NCBI GenBank assembly: GCA_903873295.1
Contig: CAIQNV010000020.1
Coordinates: forward strand, 1 to 64,000
Length of the DNA stretch: 64,000 nt
Direction: 5' to 3'
Origin: an uncultured Elusimicrobia bacterium
Lineage (GTDB): Bacteria; Elusimicrobiota; Elusimicrobia; Elusimicrobiales; UBA9959
Below are positions 29,445 through 38,575 of the stretch, in pieces (position 1 is the first letter of the stretch; each line of letters begins with the position of its first letter). The position numbers and the translations under genes are program-made. The notes under the pieces were generated by a model, which worked only from the letters and a program-made list of their open reading frames with translations, searched no databases and had not been told where the DNA came from.

Positions 29445-30479
29445 ATGAAAAATATTATTCTGCTGAGTGCAGGTCTTCTGCTTTCTGTTCCCGGTGGGCC
29501 GCGTGCCGAAAGTGCAATCGCGGCGGCCCCGCAGGAGGCCGGTCCGGCCGTAAACAGTTTCTTCGAGCGGGGGTCGGCAAAGGAATACGCGCTTAAGGCC
29601 GTTTTCGTGGGAGGCGAGGTTGAGAACCCGGGCCCGGTGGAGTTGGCCTCGCTCCCCGTCCGTGAGCTGGCCGTGAAAGAGCTGGCTTTTGCCGAAGGCA
29701 GGCCGCAATTCAAAGGCTCCTACTTCTTTTCCGGCTATTCGCTCTACGACATCCTTAATTCAAAGATCGTAAAAAAGGCCGGCGGGGATTTTAAACCGGA
29801 AGTCGATCTTTACGTAGTGGTGGAGAACGACAAGGGAGAGAAGGCCGTGTTCAGCTGGGGCGAGATCTACTATGCCCGCAACAACTTCAACGCGCTGATC
29901 TACAGGAGCGCGCGCTCCGTTACTACTGGCAGGAAAAAGGACTGGCCCCTGCCCGAGGAGCCGCGCCTGGTCTGTTCCGACGACCTGTACAACACCCGCT
30001 TTATAGCCAACCCCGTGAAGATAACGGTCAGGTCCGCGCCGGGTGCCTATCCCGGTGAAAAACACGCCGCCGCTTACTCCCCGGAATTCAGGATCGTTGC
30101 AGGGGAAAAGATCACGGTCGTAAAGGAGCCCGCGAAACTGGCAGAGAAACGGGAATACATCTCCTCCGGTTACGGCCATGGCACCGGCTTCAAGGGCGTG
30201 AAAACCGCGGAGGGGTTTGTTTTTAAGGAAATTCTCGCTAAAACAGCCGGCATAGCCCCGCAGGATTCCGGTTCAACGCTTGTGATAATTTCGGCCGGGG
30301 ACGCTTACCGCGCCGCTTTCAGCCTGTCCGAGTTCGTCAACCGGGGTGATAATGCCGATTTCCTGGTGACGGACAGGGGACAGGATGAGGGCGGCCGCTT
30401 CGCGCTCTACTCCGCCGCGGATTTCTTCGTGGACCGCAACGTGAGCTCCATGGCCAAAATAGAACTGATAAAAATTTAG
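29445..30479 (+). CDS. Secreted protein with a molybdopterin-oxidoreductase (sulfite-oxidase-fold)-like domain, apparently lacking the Cys ligand
   Basis: Signal peptide; FVGGEVENPGPVELASLPVREL..., FSGYSLYDILNSKIV, VVVENDKGEKAVFSWGEIYYARNNFNALIY. Confidence 0.55.
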   Translation: MKNIILLSAGLLLSVPGGPRAESAIAAAPQEAGPAVNSFFERGSAKEYALKAVFVGGEVENPGPVELASLPVRELAVKELAFAEGRPQFKGSYFFSGYSLYDILNSKIVKKAGGDFKPEVDLYVVVENDKGEKAVFSWGEIYYARNNFNALIYRSARSVTTGRKKDWPLPEEPRLVCSDDLYNTRFIANPVKITVRSAPGAYPGEKHAAAYSPEFRIVAGEKITVVKEPAKLAEKREYISSGYGHGTGFKGVKTAEGFVFKEILAKTAGIAPQDSGSTLVIISAGDAYRAAFSLSEFVNRGDNADFLVTDRGQDEGGRFALYSAADFFVDRNVSSMAKIELIKI

Positions 30480-30499
30480 TAAATATTCTGGAGGAAATA

Positions 30500-31768
30500 A
30501 TGAAAAAAGTACCATTAGCAGCGCTGATATGCCTGCAGTTCCTTGCCATTAACCTGGCGGCGCAGGACGCCGCGCCGGCCGGCTGGAAGCTGGGCTTCGG
30601 AGCCGACGAGCGGGTGCGGGTAGAGAGCAGGGACAACTTCGACTTTAAAAGTGCGGCGGACGACAGGGGCGGGGCCATCTACCAGCGGCTGAAGCTCTCC
30701 GCCAAAGCCGAACTGCCGGGCAGATACGAGCTGTTTGCGGAGGGAATGGACCTGCGATTGGCTAATTACAGCCTGCCGAAGGCGGCACAGGAAGACGCCG
30801 CCGACCTGCATCAGGCCTACGCCGCGGTGAAGGGAAAGGTCCTCGGACAGGCTCTCGAGCTTAAAGTGGGCAGACAGGAGCTGAAATACGGGCAGGGGCG
30901 TATGGTCTGGGCGGCGGTCTGGGCCAACCGGATCAATCATTTCGACGCGGCCGTGCTGAAGTATAAAACCGGCGGGCTTTCGGCGGACGCTTTTTATGGC
31001 GCGCGCGTTTCCTATGACGAGAACGGCTGGAACGACCCCAACCGCCACGACATCCTGGCCGGCGCCTACCTGAGTTATCGGAAAAGCAAGGAGGCCCCGC
31101 TGGTGGAGGGCTATTTCCTGTCCAACTCGGACAGCTCCAATATGTCAACGCTGAACAGGCGCACGGTCGGAGCCCGCGGGCAGTTCACCCTGCCCGGCGA
31201 GGTGATATGCGACCTGGAACTGCCTTATGAGTTCGGCAGAGACAAGCGTAAAAGCGTTTATGCTTCAGCCTTCCATATGGACCTGAGCCGCGAGTTCAAG
31301 AGCGCCTGGGCTCCCAGGGCGGCGGCCGCCTTAAACTATGCCAGCGGCGATAAGAAGGCTTCGGATTCCGTGAACAACACCTTCGTGCCGCTTTACCAGA
31401 CGACGCACGACCCTTACGGACTTATGGACCTGTTCCGCTGGCAGAACATGAAGGAAGCCGCGCTGGAGCTTTCCGTTAAGCCGGTGAAAGAGCTGAAGCT
31501 GACGGCGGGAACCAATTACTTCTGGCTGGCCAATGTCAGGGATTCCTGGTATGATTCCGCCGGCAAGAAACTGCGCACCCTCCCGGCCACCGCAAGCGCC
31601 GGGGCTTATGTCGGACAGGAAGTCTCCCTGCTGGCGAAATGCGACCTGGGCGGCGGGGCCGTAGTGGACGGCGGCTACGCGCATTTCTTTACCGGTCCTT
31701 ATGTAAAGGATACCGGCACGCGCTCGGACGCGGACTGGATGTACTTTCAGGTCAGCCTGAAAATTTAA
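30500..31768 (+). CDS. Outer-membrane beta-barrel channel, alginate-export/porin-like
   Basis: Signal peptide; WKLGFGADERVRVESRDNFDFKSAADDRGGAIYQRLKLSAKAELPGRYELFAEGMDLR; GGYAHFFTGPYVKDTG...DWMYFQVSLKI C-terminus. Confidence 0.7.
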   Translation: MKKVPLAALICLQFLAINLAAQDAAPAGWKLGFGADERVRVESRDNFDFKSAADDRGGAIYQRLKLSAKAELPGRYELFAEGMDLRLANYSLPKAAQEDAADLHQAYAAVKGKVLGQALELKVGRQELKYGQGRMVWAAVWANRINHFDAAVLKYKTGGLSADAFYGARVSYDENGWNDPNRHDILAGAYLSYRKSKEAPLVEGYFLSNSDSSNMSTLNRRTVGARGQFTLPGEVICDLELPYEFGRDKRKSVYASAFHMDLSREFKSAWAPRAAAALNYASGDKKASDSVNNTFVPLYQTTHDPYGLMDLFRWQNMKEAALELSVKPVKELKLTAGTNYFWLANVRDSWYDSAGKKLRTLPATASAGAYVGQEVSLLAKCDLGGGAVVDGGYAHFFTGPYVKDTGTRSDADWMYFQVSLKI

Positions 31769-31795
31769 AGCGGAAATTTTAGGGAGAAATACAAT

Positions 31796-32638
31796 ATGTT
31801 AAAAAAGACAATAGCGGGCCTATGCCTGGCCGCTTTGGCCGCGCCGGGTTTCTGCGGCGACAGCCGGCCGGACGCGAAGCCGGTAAAGAACAAGACCATA
31901 ATACTGGCCACCACTACCAGCGTGCAGGACACGGGCCTGCTGGACGTGCTGATAGCCGCATTCCAGAAAAGCGGGGAATATGTGGTGAAGTCCGTCGCCG
32001 CAGGCTCCGGGCAGGCCATGCAGCTCGGCAGAACGGGCGAGGCGGACCTTCTCCTGGTGCACAGCCCCGACGACGAAAAACAGTTCATCGAGGAAGGCTA
32101 CGGCAAAGAAAGGACCACGTTCATGCATAACGATTTTGTGGTCCTCGGGCCCGCTTCAGACCCGGCTAAAATAAAGGGCGAAAAGAAAGCGGCCGACGCC
32201 TTCGCGAAGATAGCAGCTGCCGGCGCGCTTTTCGTTTCCCGGGGCGACAAATCCGGGACGAATAAGAAAGAGCTGAAACTCTGGGAGGCCGCGAAGGCTA
32301 AGCCCGCAGCGGACAAATATATAGAGTCGGGGCAGGGTATGGCCGCCACGGTGATGATGGCGAACGAGAAGGAGGCTTATCTCCTCGCCGACAGATCCAG
32401 CTTCCTCTCGCTGAAAAAAAGCGTCGCCCTGCAGATCCTTTGCGAGAACGACGAGGCGCTGCTGAACCGCTACAGCGTGATACTGGTTAATACGGAAAAA
32501 TTCCCGAAGGTCAACGCGGAAGGGGCGCGGGCGTTCTTCGACTTCCTGCTTTCAAAAAAGACGAAGAAGCTGGTAGCGAAATACGGCGTGGAAAAATACG
32601 GCAAGCCCCTGTTCACCTACGATTACCCCGCGAAGTAA
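31796..32638 (+). CDS. tupA: Tungstate ABC transporter substrate-binding protein
   Basis: IILATTTSVQDTGLLDVLIAAFQKSGEYVVKSVAAGSGQAMQLGRTGEADLLLVHSPDDEKQFIEEGYGKERTTFMHNDFVVLGPASDPA. Confidence 0.88.
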   Translation: MLKKTIAGLCLAALAAPGFCGDSRPDAKPVKNKTIILATTTSVQDTGLLDVLIAAFQKSGEYVVKSVAAGSGQAMQLGRTGEADLLLVHSPDDEKQFIEEGYGKERTTFMHNDFVVLGPASDPAKIKGEKKAADAFAKIAAAGALFVSRGDKSGTNKKELKLWEAAKAKPAADKYIESGQGMAATVMMANEKEAYLLADRSSFLSLKKSVALQILCENDEALLNRYSVILVNTEKFPKVNAEGARAFFDFLLSKKTKKLVAKYGVEKYGKPLFTYDYPAK

Positions 32639-32665
32639 CTAAGGTCGTTGTTTGCCGGCAGCTGC

Positions 32666-32686
32666 GGGGGCCGGGTTAGCAAAACC
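32666..32686. repeat. Short remnant of repeat family C (C2)
   Basis: ggggccgggttagcaaaacc matches the 3' arm of C1 (16267-16290, reverse complement). Confidence 0.45.
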
Positions 32687-32712
32687 CCGCTTTGCGGAAG
32701 GTGTAAAAACGG

Positions 32713-33414
32713 ATGGAATTTATATTCAGCGGTTTTCTTAAAGGGCTGTCCCTGCTATTCAGCGGGGACGCGGAAGTTTATTCCATTGTTAAGCTTTCTC
32801 TGGCCGTTTCCGTTTTCGCCACCGCGGTGTCGGTGGTCATAGGCGTGCCGCTAGGCGGCCTAATCGCTATAAAAAAGTTCCCGCTCAAGAAAATAGTCAT
32901 CTCCCTGGTCAATACGGGCATGGGCCTGCCGCCGGTGGTGGTGGGGCTGCTGGCAATGCTTTTCCTCTCCCGGAACGGCCCGCTGGGTTTCCTGGGCTGG
33001 CTGTATACTCCGGCGGGCATGGTGCTGGCCCAGGTGATAATAGCCACTCCCGTCATCACCGGCCTGTCGCTGTCAGCCATGCAGAGCCTCGACCGGAAAT
33101 TTTACCTCCAGATGCTCACGCTGGGCGCCGGGCAGTGGCAGGCGCTGTGGGTCTGTCTCAGAGAAGTGAAGCTTTCCATCCTCGCCGCGGTGATCGCCGG
33201 CTTCGGCAGCGTGATCTCCGAAGTCGGCGCGGTGATGATAGTCGGCGGGAACATCCGGCACCAGACGCGGGTGCTGACTACCGCCACGGTGATGGAGACC
33301 CACATGGGGAATTTCGACAGCGCTATCGCACTGGGCCTCATACTGCTGGGGCTCACTTTTCTTATTAACGTGGCGCTGACCTTTATACAGCAGCAAAAGG
33401 CGCGCGCCGAATGA
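32713..33414 (+). CDS. tupB: Tungstate ABC transporter permease
   Basis: GMGLPPVVVGLLAMLFLSRNGPLGFLGWLYTPAGMVLAQVIIATPVITGL; EVGAVMIVGGNIRHQTRVLTTATVMET. Confidence 0.9.
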   Translation: MEFIFSGFLKGLSLLFSGDAEVYSIVKLSLAVSVFATAVSVVIGVPLGGLIAIKKFPLKKIVISLVNTGMGLPPVVVGLLAMLFLSRNGPLGFLGWLYTPAGMVLAQVIIATPVITGLSLSAMQSLDRKFYLQMLTLGAGQWQALWVCLREVKLSILAAVIAGFGSVISEVGAVMIVGGNIRHQTRVLTTATVMETHMGNFDSAIALGLILLGLTFLINVALTFIQQQKARAE

Positions 33415-34469
33415 TAAAGCTGAGGAATCTCGATTTCCGCCTCCATTCCGGGTTCGCCCTGAACATAGATTCCCTTGACGTAGGAGAGGGCGAGGTGTTC
33501 GCCGTGATCGGGCCCAACGGGGCGGGCAAAACGACCCTGCTTAATATCCTGGCGCTGCTGCAGGAGGCGAAGCCCGGCGCGCTCGAGATAGCCGGCCGGA
33601 ACGCCCTCGCCCCGTCCGACAGGACGGAGCTGCGCCGCGCGATGTCCTACCTGTTTTCGCGCCCGTACCTGGTGAACGATACGGTGTACAACAACGTGGC
33701 GCTGCCGCTTAAGTTCAGGGGCGAGCGCGATGCCGGGCGGACGGCGGAGATGCTCGAAATTTTCAAGATAGCTCACCTGCGGGACCGCAACGCGAACCAG
33801 CTCTCGCAGGGAGAGCGGCACCGCGTGTCCCTGGCCAGGGCTTTCGTCACCCGGCCGCGGCTGGTGCTGCTGGACGAGCCGTTCTCGAGCCTGGACGCGC
33901 GCGTTAAAGAGACTATAATCCGCGACCTGGGCGGGATAACCAGGGCGGCCAAAACGACGGTGGTGCTGGTGACCCAGGACCAGGAAGAGGCGCTGGCGCT
34001 GGCCGATGTAATTGCGGTGCTGAAGGAGGGACGTCTGCTTCAGCGCGGCGGGCCGCAGGAGATCTTCTCGCGGCCGGCTTCAAAAGAAGTGGCGGACTTC
34101 GTCGGCGTCGAAACCATCTTGAGCGGCGAAGTCACCGCCAAAAGTGATAATCTTTGTTCAGTGCTCGCGGGCGGCGGCACGCTGGAAGTAGTGTCCGCCT
34201 GCGATATCGGGGATAAGGTCCTGGTCTGCGTCAGGCCGGAAGCTGTAGCGGTTTCCAGGGCGCCTGAAGCGAACAGCGTGCGCAACCATTTCAGGGGCAG
34301 GATAATTTCCGCGGAGCCGTGGCGGCTTGAATACAGGCTTGCCATAGACTGCGGATTTAACCTGATAGCCGCAGTGACGAAGCAGTCCCTTGATAACATG
34401 GGGCTTAAGCCCGGCGACGAGGTGTACGCCTCTTTTAAGGCGACGGCCGCGCATTTGATAAGGAGATAG
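33411..34469 (+). CDS. tupC: Tungstate ABC transporter ATP-binding protein with C-terminal TOBE-like domain
   Basis: GPNGAGKTTLLN, LSQGERHRVSLARAFVTRPRLVLLDEPFSSLD. Confidence 0.9.
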   Translation: MIKLRNLDFRLHSGFALNIDSLDVGEGEVFAVIGPNGAGKTTLLNILALLQEAKPGALEIAGRNALAPSDRTELRRAMSYLFSRPYLVNDTVYNNVALPLKFRGERDAGRTAEMLEIFKIAHLRDRNANQLSQGERHRVSLARAFVTRPRLVLLDEPFSSLDARVKETIIRDLGGITRAAKTTVVLVTQDQEEALALADVIAVLKEGRLLQRGGPQEIFSRPASKEVADFVGVETILSGEVTAKSDNLCSVLAGGGTLEVVSACDIGDKVLVCVRPEAVAVSRAPEANSVRNHFRGRIISAEPWRLEYRLAIDCGFNLIAAVTKQSLDNMGLKPGDEVYASFKATAAHLIRR

Positions 34470-34475
34470 CCCGCT

Positions 34476-35657
34476 ATGATAACTTTCGAAGAAGCTATGA
34501 CCGCCGTTTTCAGTAACGCTAAGCCGCTGCCTGCGGCGATGACGCGAATAGAAGATGCGGCGGGCCGGGTGTTGCTGGAGGATATCCGCTCCGGCATAGA
34601 TATGCCGCCCTTCAATAAGTCTGGCGTGGACGGCTACGCGGTAAGGTCAGCGGAAGTTGAAAAGGGCCTGCCTTTGCGGAATGTCGGTTTGATACAGGCC
34701 GGCGATACTTTTGAAGTAAAAGCAGGGGCCGGGGAATGCGTCAAGATCATGACCGGCGCGCCGGTGCCGCCGTACGCGGACAGCGTGATCATGGTGGAGG
34801 ACAGCTCGGAGAGCGACGGGTTCGTGAAATTTTCAAAAAACGCCGGGAGGGGCGCGAACATCTGCCTGCGCGGCGAGGATATCAGGAAGGGGCGTTTGAT
34901 CCTGGCGCGCGGTACCGTTATCTCCGTCTCTCATATAGCCGCGCTGGCCGCCGTCGGACGCAGCCATGTTAAAACCGGAGGCCTGCCGAAAGTCGCGCTG
35001 ATCAATACCGGTGGGGAGCTGGTTCCGCCCGGCGAGAAGCTCGGCAGGAGCTGCATTTACAACAGCAACGGTCCCATGCTTTCCGCCATGCTGAAGAGCG
35101 ATGGCATATCTGCCGCGCCCGTGATCGTCCGCGACAGCGCCCGGAGCCTGAAAGCGGCGTTCGCGAAAGCTCTCAAGGCCGACATAGTGCTTATCTCCGG
35201 CGGCGTGTCCATGGGCGATTTCGACCTGGTGCCCGGCGTGCTGAAGAGCCTGGGAGTTAAATGCATTTTCCATAAGGTGCGGGTGCGGCCCGGCAAGCCG
35301 ATGTACTTCGGGGTGAAAGGCCGGACCCTGGTTTTCGGCATACCCGGCAACCCGGTGGCGAATTTCATGGCGTATCTCGCTTACATCCGGCCCGCCATAC
35401 GCAAACTGGCCTGCCGCCCGGACTACGCGCCGGAATTCAGGGCCGGCACTTGCGCCGCTAACTTCGAGCCGAAGACGCCCCGCCGGGCTCTGGTGCTTTC
35501 CGCGGTGCGGAGGGAGACGGAATATTCTCTGTCCGAAATTTCCAACAACGGCTCGGCCGATATCCTGGCGCTGGCCGCGGCCGGCGGCTTCACCATGGTA
35601 AAAGAGGGCGGCTCCGTGAAGAAGGGCGAAAAGGCCAGGTTCATCTCATGGCAGTAG
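34476..35657 (+). CDS. moeA: Molybdopterin molybdotransferase MoeA
   Basis: MPPFNKSGVDGYAVRSAE, VKIMTGAPVPPYADSVIMVED, RGEDIRKG, SGGVSMGDFDLVPG, VRVRPGKPMYFG, GIPGNPVANFM. Confidence 0.96.
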   Translation: MITFEEAMTAVFSNAKPLPAAMTRIEDAAGRVLLEDIRSGIDMPPFNKSGVDGYAVRSAEVEKGLPLRNVGLIQAGDTFEVKAGAGECVKIMTGAPVPPYADSVIMVEDSSESDGFVKFSKNAGRGANICLRGEDIRKGRLILARGTVISVSHIAALAAVGRSHVKTGGLPKVALINTGGELVPPGEKLGRSCIYNSNGPMLSAMLKSDGISAAPVIVRDSARSLKAAFAKALKADIVLISGGVSMGDFDLVPGVLKSLGVKCIFHKVRVRPGKPMYFGVKGRTLVFGIPGNPVANFMAYLAYIRPAIRKLACRPDYAPEFRAGTCAANFEPKTPRRALVLSAVRRETEYSLSEISNNGSADILALAAAGGFTMVKEGGSVKKGEKARFISWQ

Positions 35658-36604
35658 AATATCTAAGACTTTCCCTGACGGACAGGTGCAATCTCAACTG
35701 CATCTACTGCACGCCGCTGGAAAAAGACGGCTTTCTGTCGCACGCGGAGCTGCTCCGCCATGAGGAGCTGACCCGCGCCGCCGCGGCGTTCGTCCGCGCG
35801 GGGGTAAAAAAGATACGGCTTACCGGCGGCGAGCCGCTGATAAAAAAGAACGTGCTGGAGCTGGTTCGCATGATAAGGGCCATCCCCGGCCTGCAGGAGC
35901 TGGCCCTGACCACCAACGGCCTGCTGCTCGGCGAACTGGCCGGCGGCCTGCGCGAGGCGGGGCTCGACCGGGTGAATATCAGCCTGGATACGCTTTCCCC
36001 GAAAACCTTCAGGGAGATAACCGGCCACGACGGGCTGGATAAAGTCCGGGACGGAATAATGAAGTCCCTCTCCGCCGGTTTCAGCCAGGTTAAACTGAAC
36101 GTGATAATAATGAAGGGGATAAACGACGCTGAAACGGCTGATTTCGCCAGGCTGTCCGCGGACTACCCGCTAACAGTGCGCTATATAGAATTTTTCCCGA
36201 CCAACAAGAGGTCGGCCAGGCTCAAAGACGCGCTGGTCACTACCGCCGAGACGAAAAAGAAAATAGAAGACGTCCTCGGCCCGCTGGAGCAGCTCCCGGC
36301 CGGTCCCGGCGACGGCCCGGCCCGCATCTATAAGCTGGCCGGCGCAAAAGGAAAAATAGGCTTCATAAGCGGCCGCAGCGATTATTTCTGCGGCGCCTGC
36401 AACCGCATCCGCATGGACTGCACCGGCAAAGTCTACCCCTGCCTGTTCTCCCCGGCCACCCACAGCCTGCGCGACCTCCTGCGGGCCGGAGCGGACGAAG
36501 CCGCCCTTGCCGACTATATTAAAAAGATATTTTTAGTAAAATCTAATTATAAGAAAGACTCCGCCTCCGCCGGCCATATAGAAATGAGCAGCATCGGTGG
36601 GTAA
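35648..36604 (+). CDS. moaA: GTP 3',8-cyclase MoaA
   Basis: LRLSLTDRCNLNCIYCTPLE, RLTGGEPLIKK, C-terminal CGACNRIRMDCTGKVYPCLFS. Confidence 0.96.
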   Translation: MAVEYLRLSLTDRCNLNCIYCTPLEKDGFLSHAELLRHEELTRAAAAFVRAGVKKIRLTGGEPLIKKNVLELVRMIRAIPGLQELALTTNGLLLGELAGGLREAGLDRVNISLDTLSPKTFREITGHDGLDKVRDGIMKSLSAGFSQVKLNVIIMKGINDAETADFARLSADYPLTVRYIEFFPTNKRSARLKDALVTTAETKKKIEDVLGPLEQLPAGPGDGPARIYKLAGAKGKIGFISGRSDYFCGACNRIRMDCTGKVYPCLFSPATHSLRDLLRAGADEAALADYIKKIFLVKSNYKKDSASAGHIEMSSIGG

Positions 36605-37082
36605 GGATCGGGAATCGGGAGTCAGGGAATCCAAGGAATTTATGATCGATGTAGGCGCGAAAAAAGACACAAAAAGAATAGCAAAGGCACAGGCTTACAT
36701 TAAGCTGAATCCCGTGATCGTCGGGCTTATCGGAGCCAATAAGATCCCCAAAGGCAATGTCCTGGAAGCCGCGCGCTTCGCCGGCATACTCGCCGCCAAG
36801 AACACCGCCGGCCTGCTGCCCCTCTGCCATAACCTCCCGCTTAATTACGTAGGAGTAGAATTTAAAACTGACAAAAGCGGCGTGCTCATAAACACCGAAG
36901 CCCGCTGCACCGGCAAGACCGGCGTGGAAATGGAAGCCCTGCTAGCCGCCTCCGTCGCCGCCCTCACGATCTACGACATGTGCAAAATGTTCGCCCAGGA
37001 CCTGGAAATAAGCGAAGTCTTTCTGCTCGAAAAATCAGGCGGCAAAAGCGGACTGTATTTGCGGAAAGGTAAAAAACAGTAA
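36597..37082 (+). CDS. moaC: Cyclic pyranopterin monophosphate synthase MoaC
   Basis: MIDVGAKKDTKRIAKA, KGNVLEAARFAGILAAKNTAGLLPLCHNLPL, TGVEMEALLAASVAALTIYDMCK. Confidence 0.95.
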   Translation: MGKDRESGVRESKEFMIDVGAKKDTKRIAKAQAYIKLNPVIVGLIGANKIPKGNVLEAARFAGILAAKNTAGLLPLCHNLPLNYVGVEFKTDKSGVLINTEARCTGKTGVEMEALLAASVAALTIYDMCKMFAQDLEISEVFLLEKSGGKSGLYLRKGKKQ

Positions 37083-37113
37083 ACTAAAGTTAACTGATCA
37101 TCTTTTGTTTTAC

Positions 37114-37290
37114 GGAGGGGTGGCGAGGGTATGGGTGCGGCGGGCCCTCGCGCAGGGCGAGGCTTGCGTAAGCGCCGGAAAGACCGCGTGGCCGCTTCGG
37201 CCACTTTCTTGCGGGAGCGCGGCCACGGTGTGGCCGATAGCGTGCCCGACGGGCCCATACCCTCGCCAGGCCCCGACTTCGCATCTCGCG
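37114..37290. repeat. Repeat family B, copy B3, inside the moa operon
   Basis: GGAGGGGTGGCGAGGGTATGGG ... CCCGACGGGCCCATACCCTCGCCAGGCCCCGACTTCGC. Confidence 0.8.
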
Positions 37291-37308
37291 GCTCTTAAGT
37301 TCGGAACT

Positions 37309-37758
37309 ATGGGAAAAATATTTTCTATAAATTTCAGCGCGGCCAAGGGCGTACCTAAAGAGCAGGCCCTTAAAGCCGTGCTGGTAAAGCACCACGGCAT
37401 AAAAGACGACGCCCACGCCGGCACCGAGCTGCGCCAGGTCAGCCTCCTCCCCATGGAAAGCGTCCGCGGCCAGATAGAAACCGCCAAAGCCAGGAAAGCC
37501 GCCGTCCGGATACGCCCCGGCAGCTACGCCGAAAACATCACCACCGAAGGCATAGATCTCGCCGCCCTGAAGCTCGGAGATAAACTTCGCATCGGCAGAA
37601 CAGCCGTGCTGCAAATTTCTAAAATTGGAAAAGAGTGCCACAAACATTGCGCCATCTACCACCAGGTAGGCGACTGCATAATGCCCCGCGAAGGCATCTT
37701 CGGCGAAGTCCTGGAAGGCGGCGAAATAGCCGTGGGAGACCCCATTGAACCCTATTGA
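37309..37758 (+). CDS. MOSC domain-containing protein
   Basis: MGKIFSINFSAAKGVPKEQ...HGIKDDAHAGTELRQVSLLPMES, RPGSYAENITTEGIDL, GKECHKHCAIYHQVGDCIMPREGIF. Confidence 0.88.
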   Translation: MGKIFSINFSAAKGVPKEQALKAVLVKHHGIKDDAHAGTELRQVSLLPMESVRGQIETAKARKAAVRIRPGSYAENITTEGIDLAALKLGDKLRIGRTAVLQISKIGKECHKHCAIYHQVGDCIMPREGIFGEVLEGGEIAVGDPIEPY

Positions 37759-38227
37759 AATAGCGGTATTGACCTGCAGCGACCGCTGCTCGGCGGGCGA
37801 GTCGGAAGACGCAAGCGGCAAACTGGTCTCCGAAATGATAAAAACCATCGGCGGCCGCACCGCGGCTTACGATATAGTCCCGGACGAAATTACGGCCATA
37901 AAAGAAAAACTGCTGCATTACTGCGATACGCTCAAAGTGAACGTGGTCATAACCACCGGCGGCACAGGCTTCAGCGGCCGCGACGTCACCCCGGAAGCCA
38001 CCAGCCAGGCGATAGAAAAAGTTATCCCTGGTTTACCTGAATTAATGCGCTCTGAAGGCCTCAAAAAAACCAAAAAAGCGGCGCTCTCGCGCGGAATCTG
38101 CGGCATCCGCAAAAACACCATCATCATTAATCTGCCGGGCAGCCCCAAAGCGGTAAAAGAATCCCTCGAGGCCGTCCTTGACCTCATTCCGCATTCCCTG
38201 GAAATGCTTAAAGGCGGTAAACACTGA
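37745..38227 (+). CDS. MogA/MoaB family molybdenum cofactor biosynthesis protein
   Basis: VLTCSDRCSAGESEDASGKLVSEMI, VVITTGGTGFSGRDVTPEAT, INLPGSPKAVKESLE. Confidence 0.92.
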   Translation: MNPIEIAVLTCSDRCSAGESEDASGKLVSEMIKTIGGRTAAYDIVPDEITAIKEKLLHYCDTLKVNVVITTGGTGFSGRDVTPEATSQAIEKVIPGLPELMRSEGLKKTKKAALSRGICGIRKNTIIINLPGSPKAVKESLEAVLDLIPHSLEMLKGGKH

Positions 38228-38454
38228 TGAAGGTTACGGTAAAGCTTATCGGCCCGCTCATTTACGAGGCCGGGTTCAGCGAAAAAGTACTGGCGCTCCA
38301 CGGGGTCACGACAGTCGGCGAGCTCTCGTCTTACCTGAAGATAGACAAAAAGCGGACCACCATAATCACGCGCAACGGGAAGGCCGCCGCTCCCGGCGAG
38401 GCCCTTGAAAACGGCGACCGCGTGGCGATCTCCCCGCTATATTCCGGCGGATAA
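38227..38454 (+). CDS. MoaD/ThiS family sulfur carrier protein
   Basis: 75 aa, C-terminal ...GDRVAISPLYSGG with diglycine; translationally coupled to upstream ORF. Confidence 0.85.
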   Translation: MKVTVKLIGPLIYEAGFSEKVLALHGVTTVGELSSYLKIDKKRTTIITRNGKAAAPGEALENGDRVAISPLYSGG

Positions 38455-38513
38455 TATCGTAAACCGCTCCAAATAGAAAATACAGGTGTCTGCCCTTTTT
38501 CATCTAAAAGAAG

Positions 38514-38543
38514 ACCCCGACAAAGAGTTGTCGGGGTCTTTCA
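38514..38543 (+). terminator. Rho-independent terminator at end of moa/tup locus
   Basis: gaccccgacaaagagttgtcggggtctttc. Confidence 0.75.
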
Positions 38544-38575
38544 TTCCTGTCAGCGGCTGCTTTTGCGCGGCCGGG

